Part shown: positions 1-11,100 of the stretch, one piece after another
Layout: the number at the start of each line of letters is the position of its first letter
Position numbering within the stretch: the first letter of the stretch is position 1
Assembly (NCBI GenBank): GCA_025084515.1
Contig: JAJAGP010000206.1
Location: forward strand, 541,484-605,483
Origin: Ancistrus triradiatus
Lineage: Eukaryota > Chordata > Actinopteri > Siluriformes > Loricariidae
Reading direction: 5' to 3'
Length of the DNA: 64,000 nt
The notes under the pieces: model-generated
What the model saw: the letters and a program-made list of their open reading frames with translations, nothing else
Databases searched by the model: none
What the model was told of the DNA's origin: nothing
Translations under genes and position numbers: made by a program

Positions 1-157
1 GGTGGCCATCCGAGGCCAGCCTCAGAGTCATGCTCCTAAATCAGTGGAAAGCCTTCTCAGAAGAGTGAAAGCTGTTGTACAGCAAAGAAGGGACAGACTC
101 TATAATGATAACCATGTTTTAGAATTTTGGAATGTCCACAAACTTGTCTTCATAGTT
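1..157 (+). mobile_element. Tc1-like element, group G, 3' end fragment
   Basis: Degenerate 3' end of a Tc1/mariner element, cut by the window edge. The stretch 'ccttctcagaagagtgaaag' followed by 'ctgttgtacagcaaag' matches the second group G copy near 26.15 kb. It resembles the end of a transposase of a fish Tc1 family whose terminal repeat contains 'tgtccacaaactt', and that string is present at about 136-148. No open reading frame survives. It serves as the uninterrupted comparator for the hAT-like insertion at 26.2 kb. Confidence 0.6.
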
Positions 158-1114
158 TTATGTAAAACCCCACAGTGAAGGGATCAAAGGATCCCTTTAA
201 GAAAATCCACTTTAACTGAGTAAAGTAAGTCATTAAAGAGGCTTTAGGATTTTGAACGAGCCTTTAAAGGTGCAAATAAATATTTAAAGCAGCAGCCAGC
301 CTTCATTCATATTTCAAAGGCATCAAGTGCAAATCTAAGAACCTTGGAGAAGCCAAGGAGTGTAGGCATGGCTGCACCCACTAACATAGTAATTGAAAGC
401 CTTAAAATCTGTTTAAGTTCAGAATGTACTTGTTCTTGCCTTTTTCTTTTCATTTTTGCTATTCCAGAATCACAAAGCTGGTGACGTTTGGAAAGAACTT
501 CATACCAACAAGCCTTTATTGCCAAATGTTTTGACAAAATGAATCAGATAGTGAACATGTATTATAGCACTTACGCCTGACCTTTTCATAGGTCCAAGAT
601 GTCGAAATAGCTAAAGGTAATGATCAGACGAAGCTGTGAATCACTGGATTATGTATAATGAGAACTGTAGATTTATGGGACAGGGAGCATGTGGGAGAAG
701 ATGCCTTTATTTGTTCCCTGATGCAGCCAAGGTTAGAACAAACCCTGCTGGCTGAGTGTCTAACAGATATAGCTCTAATTGTGACAGAGCCTGCAGATCA
801 CATCACTTATGAGACAGATCCGATGCATTTAAACTATTGTATTCTTGACCCATGATGCCAAAGACTTGTGTTCCCTGTTTGATGTAGTATGCTATTAAAG
901 AAGATACAGCTCTGGAGAAAAAAACTGCAAATGTACCAGTTTATCTGGTTTTATTATTTGTTTGTACTGTTTGTGTTTGAGGGAAATTTAATGTTTTTGT
1001 TTTGTTCCATAAATTACTGACAGGTTGCAAATAAAAATATTTATTTGCAGCAATGACAAGAGCATTTATTCGCTGTTAATGGCAACTGGTCAAAATAACA
1101 AAGACAATGTGTTT
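158..1114. other. No recognised feature
   Basis: I see no repeat family, RNA gene or convincing coding region here. The reading frames are short, overlapping and without recognisable motifs. Confidence 0.5.
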
Positions 1115-1296
1115 TCATTTAGCAGACGCCCTTATCCAGAGGAACTTCCAATTGATACAGTCTTACAATCCAAGCAGTTGTGGGTTAAGGGTCTTGCTCA
1201 AGGACCCAACAGTGGCAGCTTGACAGAAGTGGGATTTGAACCCTAGACCTTCTGGTCCATGGTCCAGTATCTTAACCACTAGGCTTCCACAGTCCC
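1115..1296 (-). mobile_element. tRNA-derived SINE (copy a)
   Basis: Antisense copy of the window's commonest SINE. On the minus strand the order is a 'gggactgtgg' head, an A-box-like segment, a B-box-like 'gggttcaaatccc' segment, the module 'tgagca.g.cccttaaccc', and the tail 'gggcgtctgctaaatg'. About 182 bp and moderately diverged. Target duplication not resolved. Confidence 0.85.
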
Positions 1297-1470
1297 AATA
1301 ATACAAATTATAATTTATAATATATAGTGTAAACATTTTAAAATATAAAAGTTTATATTATTTTTTAAAAACAACAATGCTGATGTTTAACTTGTGAAAG
1401 TTCAGAAATCATTTTTTCTATCACAGTGTCTTGTACTTTTCCTCAAAGGTGACCACCAAGATGGTCCTGG

Positions 1471-1707
1471 ATTCAATTCCAGGTGCTGTCTGGGTCCTTT
1501 GTGCCGAGCCTGCATGTCCTCCCACAGGCCAAAGACATGCTTTAGGTTAATTGATTAAGCTAAAGTGGCACAAGTGTGTGAGTGCATGGACCCTACAATG
1601 GATTGGGGCCCTGTCTAGGGTTGTTCCTGTGCTCTGTGCCACTGGCCAGGCACTGGCTCTCCCACGACCCTGTCAAGGATTAAGCAGATAGGAAAATGAA
1701 TGAATGA
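1471..1707 (+). mobile_element. DANA/V-SINE-like 3' module
   Basis: Contains 'tgcatgtcctcccacaggcc', 'aaagacatgc', a 'cctacaatggattggggccc' module and an ending with 'aaaatgaatgaatgag'. This order is typical of widespread fish SINE/LINE 3' modules. The head is missing. Assignment is by remembered motif, not by search. Confidence 0.6.
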
Positions 1708-1780
1708 GATCACCTAATTAGTAGCTCATTAAATACCATGAGGTGTGTCTGTGTGGGAATTCATTAAATACTGGACTAGT

Positions 1781-1965
1781 GGGACTGTGGTATCCTAGTG
1801 GTTAAGGTACTGAACTACGGGCCAAAAGGTCCAGGGTTCAAATCCCACCACTGTTGGGTCCTTGAGCAAAACCCTTAACCTATAATTGCTTGGATTGTAA
1901 CTGTATCGATTGTAAGTCGCTCTGGATAAGGGCGTCTGCTAAATGCCATAAATGTAATGTAAATG
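1781..1965 (+). mobile_element. tRNA-derived SINE (copy b)
   Basis: Sense copy starting at 'gggactgtggtatcctagtg', with a B-box-like 'gggttcaaatccc' and the tail 'gggcgtctgctaaatgcc' followed by 'ataaatgtaatgtaaatg'. It lacks about 16 bp in the centre ('tctgccaagctgc') relative to copy f. Confidence 0.88.
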
Positions 1966-2936
1966 AATAGAATTGCTGCCATACAAGAGGATATGTTGAT
2001 TAAGAAAATTTGGAATGGTCTCAATGTTTTCCAGAGCTGTAGTTCATATAAAAACTGAGACTTGTCTTTTTCCACAACAAAAACATACACATTACTATCT
2101 GCAAAGAGCTGTTGTAAAACTCACCAGGGTCATCAGAAATATGTCGTTGCGAACCCATTCTTCCTTGTGCCATGTCAGCACATCATACATTTTGTTGACA
2201 CCAGTGCCACTGGTAAAGCAGCATGCTGTTGTACAGCCTACACTAATTGCTCTCTCAGAATGAATGGGACACTCTAATCGACTTATGAAAACTGCTGCTT
2301 CAGCTGTCAACCTGTGCGGCGTAATCACTTTACTTTTTATTGGCATGACTTTTTGTGCATACGGGAACTGTTTATGTTGTAGATGTACCTCAGAGACCAT
2401 CTTTTTTCATGTTTTGACCACAGTTTTCCTGAACAGGGTTGCAGGGACTCTGGTGCCTATCCTTGTTGAACACAGGATGCAGCCCCCAAACTGTTTTCCT
2501 CCCTCAGGTACAACCTGTCATGCCTGTCTGTGTCACCAGACCCCACCAGAATCCACCACCCGAACCTGTCATAGAAAATCTAAGGCCAGCTGTATGCCTG
2601 TGACTATGACTGATGACATTTACTGATTCAATTTCATGAAGAGCATTTCATTGAATACATGTCTTATGATACATATAATACTAACATGGATTGACAGCTA
2701 GATGTAAATAAATCCCACATTGTTAATTAGCTAAAAGCCTGTTGAATAATCTCAACATCTTTGAAAGCTGAATAGTGTAAGAGACTACTCAAATACACTA
2801 CCAATCACATAATTCTATTAACATTTCATTCAGTCTTTTGGTTCTGAATGCATTCTCCTGTATTTCAAATTGCTCGTTTCATTACATGACAGGGTGAGAG
2901 CTATCACATTCCTGCTTTGAGACATAAAGCCACTAT
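1966..2936. other. Mostly unassigned; short antisense repeat scrap
   Basis: At about 2422-2480 there is a minus-strand scrap ('gaacagggttgcagggactc') resembling the end of the DANA/V-SINE-like module. A 120-codon open frame at 2264-2626 overlaps the scrap and shows no domain. I do not consider it a gene. Confidence 0.4.
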
Positions 2937-3056
2937 CGCCAAGCTGCCACTGTTGGGTCCTTGAGCAAGGCCCTTAACCCACAATTGCTTGGATTGTAAG
3001 ATTGTATCATTTGTAAGTCGCTCTGGATAAGGGCGTCTGCTAAATGCTGTAAATGT
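2937..3056 (+). mobile_element. tRNA-derived SINE, 5'-truncated (copy c)
   Basis: Only the 3' two thirds is present, from 'gccaagctgccactgttggg' through the tail 'gggcgtctgctaaatgctgt'. The tRNA-like head is absent. The 3' end runs almost directly into the group E fragment at 3127. Confidence 0.82.
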
Positions 3057-3126
3057 GAAGCCAACCATGATCTCATCTTGAATGGTCTATGTCTTGGTAT
3101 ATGTCTATACCAGTATGGAAAATGCA

Positions 3127-3500
3127 ATTATTCTTTTTTGCTCAGTAAAGTTTTAAGGGGCATTTGTGAATGTAACTATGTATTGTAGTGCTTGACAAAG
3201 GTTTGTCAGGAATTGCTGAATGATGAATTGATGCAGTGTAGTTTGAGGGAACGGAGATCACGGATCTTTAGTTTAGGCTTGTGTTCTTTTTTAAGTCATT
3301 ACTAGCCCTAAATTGCCCCCGTGTCAACTTTTTTGGAATGTGTTGCAGGAATGAAATGCAGGAATGGACGTATATTAACAAGTGAAAAGAAGTTGACCAG
3401 AAAAAACATGAAGTATCTTGGATTCATACTGAATGCAATGAAATAAAAGTCAAAGTAAATGTAGGAAACGCTGTTAGTTTTTTACGTGCATTTTCTTGAA
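3127..3500 (-). mobile_element. Tc1-like element, group E, internally deleted fragment
   Basis: Two blocks match the full-length group E copy at 42.2 kb in the same (minus) orientation. One is an internal transposase-coding block ('tgtattgtagtgcttgacaa'). The other is the subterminal block ('tgaaatgcaggaatgg' ... 'aatgaaataaaagtcaaag'). The sequence between them in the 42.2-kb copy is largely missing, so this is an internally deleted, non-coding derivative. Confidence 0.7.
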
Positions 3501-4261
3501 AAAACAAAAAACAAACAATCTAAACCTCTAAGACATCATTAGCCAAAAAGGAGCATCTGTCTGATGCTCCTTCTCCTTTTTTGCCCTATTGTATTCTCTT
3601 TCTCTCTGTTCTGATGCTCCTTTCCGTTTCCTGTGTGTTATATTATCTCTAGTTTTTCTTCTCTCTGTTTTGTTCCTCTTATTCTCGTTAATCCATGCTC
3701 TGACTGCTTTGCAGCATAAAACTAAAGGTGAAATGTCTTTCTGTTTTCAGCAACTCATTATGCAAGCTTGTATTGTCAGTGCCCCAGCTAGCATACTTAA
3801 AGCTTTTGCTAATGTAACTGTTGCCTGTACTAATTTGCCTTTACTAATATGTATTTTTGGTAGGTTTACCATTAGAAGTGGCTAAGCAAAACATATACAT
3901 ATGGGCTGTCATTAACTTGTCTGCTGCATGGCTTCATTTCTTTTAAATATTTACATAAAGTAGGTCCATTACCTGGAAATTTGCTCTGACTGAAAGCGTT
4001 ACCTGCACAAGCTTTTGGAAAGCTTATAATTATGGGAAGCTTGCGGCCTTGGATGGTCACCATCAGTGTGGACAAATAAGGGACACCCAATTTCCATTCA
4101 CCCACAAACCCTCCAATCCTAATACCACCAGCCACTACACATTTTTATTTGATTACTGAAAAGAAAATGGCTTCCCCTGTTTTTCATTTAGAGACTTATT
4201 TAGACTTTGACTATGACTTTTCATATGTATTATATTTCTGAATACTACAATCTATCTATCT
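3501..4261. other. No recognised feature; pyrimidine-rich patch
   Basis: At 3558-3680 the plus strand is rich in ct/tc tracts and contains two copies of 'ctgatgctcctt' 44 bp apart. The rest shows no repeat or coding signal I recognise. Confidence 0.4.
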
Positions 4262-6329
4262 TCTTCTTCTTTTTCTTTCGGCTGTTCCCATCAGGGGTCG
4301 CCACAGTGGATTATTTGTCTCCATCTTGCCCTGTCATGAACATGTCCCAACCCCCAATCCTGGTCACACCAGCAATCTGCATGTCCTCTGTCACAGCATC
4401 CAGAAACCTTCTCTTTGACCTTCCTCCTCTTCTCCTATTTGGCAGCTCTGTACCCAGCATCCTTCTCCCAGTGTAACCCTCATCCCTCCTCTGCACATTC
4501 CCAAACCATCTCAATCTTGCCTCCCTAACTTTGTCTCCAAAACACCCTGCCTGGATTGTCCCTCTGCTTAAATTTATTCCTGATCCTGTCCATCCTTGTT
4601 ACCCCTAAAGAGAATCACACCATTTTCATCTCTGCCATCTTCACCTTCCTCTCCTGTCCTTTTGTCAGTGCCACTGGCTCCAAACCATACAACATAGCAG
4701 GTCTCACTAATGTCTTGTACATTTTCCCTTTCATTCTGGAAGACGCTCTTCACTCACAAATCACTCCTGCCACTCTACACCACCCACTCCACCCTGCCTG
4801 CACTCACTTCTTCACTTCTCTACCATACTCACCATTACTTTGGACACTTGACCCCAAGTATTTCAACTCATCCCCTCTCATGAAGCCATATTGTTGCTCA
4901 CAAATCCTCACTTCTTCTCTCAGCCTAGCTTCCACTGCTCTTTCCCAGATCTTCATGCTGTGACTGATCAACTTTTATGCCTCTTTAGTTACTACAGCTC
5001 TGCACATCACCCTTATTCTTAAAAATTGGAACACTTCTTCTCAATCTCTCTCCTAAGAATTTTCATGCCTCCACTGTTATATCATCTGGCCCCACTGCCT
5101 TTCCACTCTTCATTCTCTTTATTGCAGCCTTCACCTCCTCCTTGCTAATCTGAGGCACTGCCTGATTCTCAATCTCCATGCCATCCAGCCTTCTCTCTCT
5201 CATTTTCTTCATTAATCAACTCCTCAAAGTAGAGCAATTGTATGAAAATTGAAGACATTCAAGACCATTGATAATCTCCCTCGATCTGGGGCCCCAGGCA
5301 AGATCTCATGCCGTGGGGTCAAAATGATCATGAGAACGGTGAGCAAAAAATCCCAGAACTACACAGAGAGACCTGATGAATGACCTGCAGAGAGCTGGGA
5401 CCAAAGTAACAAAGGCTACCATCAGTAACACACTATGCCGAGAGAGACTCGGATCTTGCAGTGCCAGGCGTGTCCCCCTGCTTAAGCCAGTACATGTCCA
5501 GGCCTGTCTGAAGTTTGCCAGAGAGCATATGGATGATTCAGAAGAGGATTGGGAGAATATCATGTGGTCAGATAAAACCAAAATAGAACTTTTTGGTAAA
5601 AACTCAATCGAAGAAGAATGCTGAGTTGCATCCCAAGAACACCATACCTACTGTGAAGCATGGGGGTGGAAACATCATGCTTTGGGGCTGTTTTTCTGCA
5701 AAGGGGACAGGACGACTGATCCGTGTTAAGGGAAGAATGAGCGGGGCCATGTATCGTGAGATTTTAAGCCAAAACCTCCTTCCATCAATGAGATAATTGA
5801 AGATGGAATGTGGCTGGGTCTTCCAACATGACAATGATCCCAAACACACTGCTCGGGCAACGAAGGAGTGGCTCCGTAAAAAGCATTTCAATGTCCTGGA
5901 GTGGCCTAGCCATTCTCCAGACCTCAACACCATAGAAACTTTGTGAAGGGAGTTGAAAGTCCGTGTTGACCCAGAACATCACTGCTCTAGAGGAGATTTG
6001 CAAGGAGGAATGGGCCAAAATACCAGCTACAGTGTGTGCAAACCTGGTGAAGTCATTGCCAACAAAGGTTATGTTACAAAGTGTTGAGTTGAACTTTTGT
6101 TATTGACCAAATACATGTTTTCCATGATTTACAATTAAATTCTTTAAAAATCCTACCCTATTCCTGTTGTTAACACCATATGTCCCCAACACATCCTCAT
6201 CACCTCCATCTCCATCACCGATATGCCCATTGCAGTCCATTCCAATCACCACCCTTTCTTCTTTAGATATTCTCTCCACCACTTCATCGAACTCATTCCA
6301 GAAATCTGTTTTCTCCTCCAACATTATGT
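4262..6329 (-). pseudogene. RTE-like LINE relic (endonuclease + reverse transcriptase)
   Basis: A minus-strand non-LTR retrotransposon relic in two pieces around a Tc1 fragment. The upstream piece (about 6329-6157) encodes an endonuclease-like segment with 'GMDCNGHIG'. Family members usually show GD-N-H-G at this position, so the 'MDCN' form looks altered. The downstream piece (5230-4262) gives reverse-transcriptase-like segments ('KEEVKAAIKRMKSGKAVGPD', then 'LKYLGS') and a C-terminal block with 'RWFGNVQRRDEGYTGRRML'. It ends in a non-coding tail 'gcgacccctgatgggaac' and an AAG-rich run. Many stops are present. The N-terminal endonuclease and the segment between the two pieces are missing. 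The clade (RTE/RTEX or a relative) is inferred from motifs. It is certainly not functional. Confidence 0.75.
5231..6156 (+). pseudogene. Tc1-like transposase relic, group A (no terminal repeats)
   Basis: Middle and 3' part of a group A Tc1 element, with transposase remnants at about 5231-6087. It matches the 17.4- and 60.9-kb copies from the second helix-turn-helix region onward. The first catalytic aspartate lies in 'MWSDKTKIELF' (family form SDETK), the second in 'FQHDNDPKHTA'. The glutamate region is at 'tagaaactttgtg' and is followed by a stop. A frameshift near 5615 and stops after 'LLPSMR' and in the 'NTIETL' segment break the frame. Neither terminal repeat is present: similarity begins inside the coding region and ends at 'aaaaatccta'. 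The flanks are both LINE sequence, so the piece sits within the LINE relic. Non-functional. Confidence 0.85.
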
Positions 6330-6979
6330 ACTACATATATATTACAATATATACTACAATATATCTATCTAATCATATTAACCATCAGTCCAAAATCTCT
6401 AAGAATGGATTGTATATTACCAGCACGGTTAGGTTAACTTCCAGTGCATTGAGAAGCCTTAGGTCATGAATTTTACTCTAGACTATTGTTTAGTAATATT
6501 CAGGTAATATTTATCATTCAATCAGATATCTAACTAGAATATCACATTACTAAACATTATGTAAGAACAGCAACGTATAATATCTTCCACATTGGATGTC
6601 TGAGGTAAAAGGAACTGAGTTATTACATTACGTCTTCTATTCTTTAGCAGCTTGGACACGGTTCACCAGTTGCATATTGTTTCAAGTCAGACAGTCCACC
6701 ATGAGCAACCAAAAAACCTCTGTCACAAACTGAACAGTTTGCCCTGTATTCATTATCAGGGACAGGACTTACCCCCAGGTATTCTGTCTGCCGTTTGGCT
6801 GGACTTTGACATTCTTATTGACTCCAATACTGTCGTGAGTTTAGTGGGGCACAACAACATTTTTCTGTGCCACGAGCCCCAGTAAAGTGGGTCTATTGAT
6901 GCCCTTGAGCCACTGTCTTCCTTGTTTGATGGTGTGTTTATGGTCATTGTAATGCTGAAAGGTGATCAAAAGCTGCTTT
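6330..6979. other. No recognised repeat; AT-rich start
   Basis: 6330-6370 is 'atatatta'-rich. The phrase 'ggtcattgtaatgctgaaag' near 6940 recalls antisense Tc1 transposase DNA but is too short to assign. It recurs in diverged form near 7315. Confidence 0.35.
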
Positions 6980-7290
6980 CTCACTTTCCAGCTGTGAATC
7001 ATGTACCATGTTGGGAAACGGAGTGTGAAAGATCAATCATACTGTGTAGATAGCCTAAAAATTTGTGCCTAAGAATTCCCTGCTGAGCCTATAAAGAACA
7101 TCAGCAGATGAAAATGTAAGATCAGAACAACTGGGGGCCATACGTTTCCTAATGGTGTGATCATGCGAATGACTGGTCAAGCGTGACCTTGCTCTACCCT
7201 ATAAATCTCCGTGAATTTGTAAGGATATGCAATCTTCCTCAATGCAGCATTCCATCTTATTTAAATTTAATCAGGTTTTGGTGCAATCAA
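6980..7290 (+). repeat. Unclassified ~310-bp repeat, copy 1
   Basis: Direct match to 8737-9028. Shared strings include 'ccagctgtgaatcatgt', 'attccctgctgagcctataa', 'acaactgggggccatacg', 'gatcatgcgaatgactggtc' and 'cagcattccatcttatt'. Small insertions and deletions separate the copies. No terminal repeat or coding motif seen, so it is either an interspersed family or a local duplication. Confidence 0.85.
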
Positions 7291-8736
7291 ATTCCTGTTT
7301 GATGGTATGTTTAGGGTAGTTGTCATGCTGGAAGGTGATCTACCTTCCTATCTTCAGCTGTCTATCAGAGGGTTTTCTCAGGAATTTGGTTGCTTGGTTA
7401 AAGTTTAATGATTGGAATAATCAGACTTTTTAGTGTTATATTCACTTTTATGTTGAGAGATGCGTGTCAGTAAGCAGGAAAATGTTAGTTTTAATTTATT
7501 TTAATTTATTTTAACTTTTATGGTCTAATGTAACAAATTTACAGATTTTTATAGGCTAAGATTATTTCTATAGGCGTGGTAATTGGGTGCTAATGGCTTT
7601 CTTGCATGCATATAAGATCAAAGATGCTTAAGGTTGTCTAGTGTTACTGGTGTCTAAATTCTTGGCCACCACAAAGGCTTTAAATCACAATCTCTGAAGA
7701 AAATGGGTAAACGCTTTTTTGCAAGCACTCGGTGTCTGGAATGCTGATCGTCTTTTTCAGAATCATTATTTAATCTTTAAAGTACTAAATATTGATAATG
7801 AGCTCCTTCTGTGGACCACTATTCATCCTGGTAAAAGCATATACCTTCCTAATTAAGTACCTGTATTTATAATAGGCTTAAAGTATTGATTCACACTGAA
7901 GCACATATTGAACTACCGCGGTAAAATGCCCCAAGAGTCAAGAGGGGTGGAAATAAAAGGATATTACATGAAACCCCTCAAACGGAAGGCATCCATCTAA
8001 GATATTGGGATCACTGTTTACCAAGGCAAACAGCTGTTGAATAGCTGGAGCCAATGCATTAATAAAAAAAACCCTCTCAATATGACCTGACCGTGCACTA
8101 CTCAAAGTATGAAGATCGAGATTAAGCTTGTCATGCTATAATTATATTTCATACAGGATGAAATTTATTTATCATTTCCTATTCAATGTTTAATTTTTGT
8201 TTTGTTATTTTGGACACGTGACAGTCCACAGAGATGGCCTGCTTGTAACAGAACATAATGTCCATCTGATTATATTTCTGGGAAGTGGAGGCTCTTTCCC
8301 TCATCCCACAGGGAAGTTAGCCATGGATGAATTCACTTGTTGAATGCAAATTTGGAAAGAGAGTTCACTGCTGAGAGTTGATGTTGGTCAACACTTCATA
8401 TGAGAACATGTTAGTTTTTTTATTCCAGGTTCCAAAACTGAAGATGGCCTACTTAAAACAATTCTCAAGACATGTCCACCAGTGAGAAATGCATTCATAG
8501 AGTATTTGCTTGGTGCACTTTGGGCATATGAATTAGAATTAAGAGGGATTAACAAAGCAGAACCAGTAGTATCACACATTAATTCCAGCCTTATAATCAG
8601 TGTGCTATCTCTTCATGCATGGATAATACAATCATCAAAAAAGCCTCTCTGGAACCATGGAAGAGCTCTGTGGAGAAAAACCATACCCCTTTTAAAGAGG
8701 GGTCACTAATTAAATGCATTCTCATTTCATTGCACT
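7291..8736. other. No recognised feature
   Basis: Between the two copies of the 310-bp repeat. Holds a short 'ttaatttatt' tandem at about 7490-7520 and otherwise nothing I can name. Confidence 0.4.
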
Positions 8737-9028
8737 CTCCAGCTGTGAATCATGTGCAATGTTGGAGAACTGAGTGTGAAGGATCAATCATACTGTGCGG
8801 CTAGCCTAAAAATTCCCTGCTGAGCCTATAAGGAACATGAGCAAATGAAGATGGAGGAACAACTGGGGGCCATACGCTGCCTAATGGCTTGATCATGCGA
8901 ATGACTGGTCAAGCATGATCTTTCTCTACCCTGTAAATCTCTGAGAACTTTTCAGGATATACAGTCTTCTTCACTGCAGCATTCCATCTTATTCAAACTT
9001 TAACGAGTTCTTGTGCAATCAAACTTTG
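8737..9028 (+). repeat. Unclassified ~310-bp repeat, copy 2
   Basis: Second copy, same orientation as 6980-7290. Ends at 'cttgtgcaatcaaa', matching 'tggtgcaatcaaa' in copy 1. It lacks about 15 bp present in copy 1 after 'tagcctaaaaatt'. Confidence 0.85.
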
Positions 9029-9446
9029 TCCTTCAGCCTACCTCAGCAGCAGGTTTCATAATACCTTGGTGAAATCCTGAATGTTTTATGACCTGTGCTG
9101 TCTAATCATTTTCAGCTTGTCTGCATTGTTGTCCATTTGCCTACCTGCACCACCCTGATCCATATGAGGCTCATTTATCATTTGGTGTTCCACACATTTG
9201 CATCTCATTATCATTTGGTTTCATCCCAGCCTGACCTGTATGTTTATACCCTGACCTGAAGATGCACAGGAGTGACAAACTAACTGCTGTGACGACCTTG
9301 TGACTCCTGTATTAAGCCTGTATGTTGCATACATACGACCTTCTTTTTTCTGACCCTGGACCTCAATTCTTCATTCAGTCAAACTTCCTCTGCTTCACTG
9401 AAACCTAAGAGTTGTCCAAATATGGCGTTGTTCCATATAAGCAAAA
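9029..9446. other. No recognised feature
   Basis: No repeat or coding signature recognised. Confidence 0.35.
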
Positions 9447-9583
9447 GGGCGGCATGGTGGCTCTGGATAGGACTGCCGCCTCACTCTCGTGTCCACTTGG
9501 GTTTACTCGGGGTACTCTGGTTTCCTCCTACAGTAGAAAGACATGCATGTTAGGTTAACCGATTACAGTAAATTGGCATTGAC

Positions 9584-9587
<4 letters not shown>
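9447..9587 (+). mobile_element. DANA/Mermaid-like SINE, partial
   Basis: Begins 'gggcggcatggtggctctgg' and continues with 'ggtttcctcctacag' and 'aaagacatgcatgttaggtt', the order expected of the fish DANA/Mermaid (V-SINE-type) head and body. It runs directly into the GT microsatellite, consistent with slippage at the element's 3' end. Confidence 0.7.
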
Positions 9588-9671
<84 letters not shown>

Positions 9672-9814
9672 TATATATCTATATATATATACTATATATT
9701 ATATATCTATATATATATATTAATATATATATATATATATATATACTATCTACACACCACACACACACACACACACACACACATATCATATATATATAGA
9801 TATATAAATATATT

Positions 9815-9845
<31 letters not shown>

Positions 9846-9878
9846 TTGTGTTGTGTGTGTGTGTGTGTTGTAGATATG

Positions 9879-9909
<31 letters not shown>

Positions 9910-9966
9910 ATATATGTATTACTGTTGTGTTATGTATGTATATTATATATATATGTACCACATGCA
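9588..9966. repeat. Composite microsatellite (GT)n(GATA)n(AT)n(AC)n
   Basis: About 50 bp of GT (9588-9639) is followed by GATA units (9640-9671), AT-rich repeats to about 9745, CA repeats (about 9752-9783) and alternating AT/GT blocks to 9966. The GT-TAGATAG side and the CTATCTA-CAC side are complementary, so the array has inverted symmetry around about 9700. Confidence 0.95.
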
Positions 9967-10499
9967 TATAATATCGTCATGTGGCTTGTAGGGGTGGTCT
10001 ACATACATTGTGGCCTATGTGTGTAATAAATAAAATCAATCTGACATGTTGTCTTCCTTCACTTATTTGATCTGGGACCCACTGGCATAACAGCCTGCCA
10101 ATCAAAAAGAATTAATTAAGAAGAAAATCTTTTCCTTTCTCCATCTTTTATGTCATCATTTATTATTCCATATAATCAGCAGAAGAATTAATGAACTACC
10201 TGGTTTGCCCAGTAAGCTCCTCTGAGTATCTTTTTAATGAACTATGTCAGGTGATCAGATGTATCTTCTGAGAACACCTTAAGCACTGGAATCCTTTTTA
10301 ACAGCACTCTTTCATATCTAAAATCCTAAAAACTCTGCGAACGATGTCAAGCACACATTGATATCTGGGGAATTATCTTACTAAAGGACACTTTTTACAG
10401 TGATGCAGTAAAGCTTTTGTTACAAGGTGCCTTTATGCCTAAAATAGCATACTAGCAGAGCTCAAATAGGGCTACAGAGGATAGTCCTCTCAACTTATA
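9967..10499. other. No recognised feature
   Basis: No repeat or coding signature recognised. Confidence 0.35.
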
Positions 10500-11100
10500 T
10501 TAATAGCTGTGATGGGGGCCAATATATTTGAATAAAGTGAGATATAACATATGAAGTATTAAAACTGTAACAGCTGTGACGGGGTCCTGCTACTTTTGAT
10601 TAAAGTGAGATAAAATATATGAAGTGGTAATATTGCGCAACAGCTCAATATCAGGTGCCAATATTTTTACTAAAGGTCATTTAGGTGCCTAGAGACTTAT
10701 GGCTAAGGGTCCTTAATTGTCCAGAAATTTATGGCTATAGATAATTTAGCTGTCCCAATATTTCTGGCTATATGGTAATTTCATGGTTAACTGTAGATTA
10801 GTAATAGTGGTTAAGAAGGACAGGGTGAAACAGGGAAATGTGTGGCTGCTTGAGAAGGTGACAGTTGAAAATTTAAATGTCAACACTCAACCGAACATTC
10901 CACCATTCATTTTCTCTGGAAAAAAACATTGCTGTTCAAATGAAGTTTTTATGAAAACCATACATCAGGTCACAAAAGCAAAATAACATTATTTGGGTAT
11001 AGGATTTATGATCTTAAAGTTTTGTGCAAGTAGCTCGAAAGCTGTAGGAGAAGAAAGTGTTTACACTTTTGACTGCGGAAAGAAGAATGGGGAAGATTTA
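10500..11100 (+). repeat. Unclassified interspersed repeat F, copy 1
   Basis: Shares long diverged blocks with 13570-13870 and 13920-14425. Examples are 'gattaaagtgagata', 'tggttaactgtagatta', 'atgtgtggctgcttg', 'gtgacagttgaaaat', 'gaaaaccatacatc' and 'aaagtgtttaca'. Part of it recurs inverted at 11735-11860. No transposase motif. Probably a DNA-transposon derivative, superfamily unknown. Confidence 0.7.

Noticed and set aside
2264..2626. 120-codon plus-strand gene
   Set aside because: No domain or supporting context, and its 3' part overlaps a DANA/V-SINE-like scrap.
4556..4963. 135-codon plus-strand gene
   Set aside because: Antisense of the RTE-like LINE reverse transcriptase region.
9746..9967. 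73-codon histidine/tyrosine-rich minus-strand frame
   Set aside because: Translation of the microsatellite.
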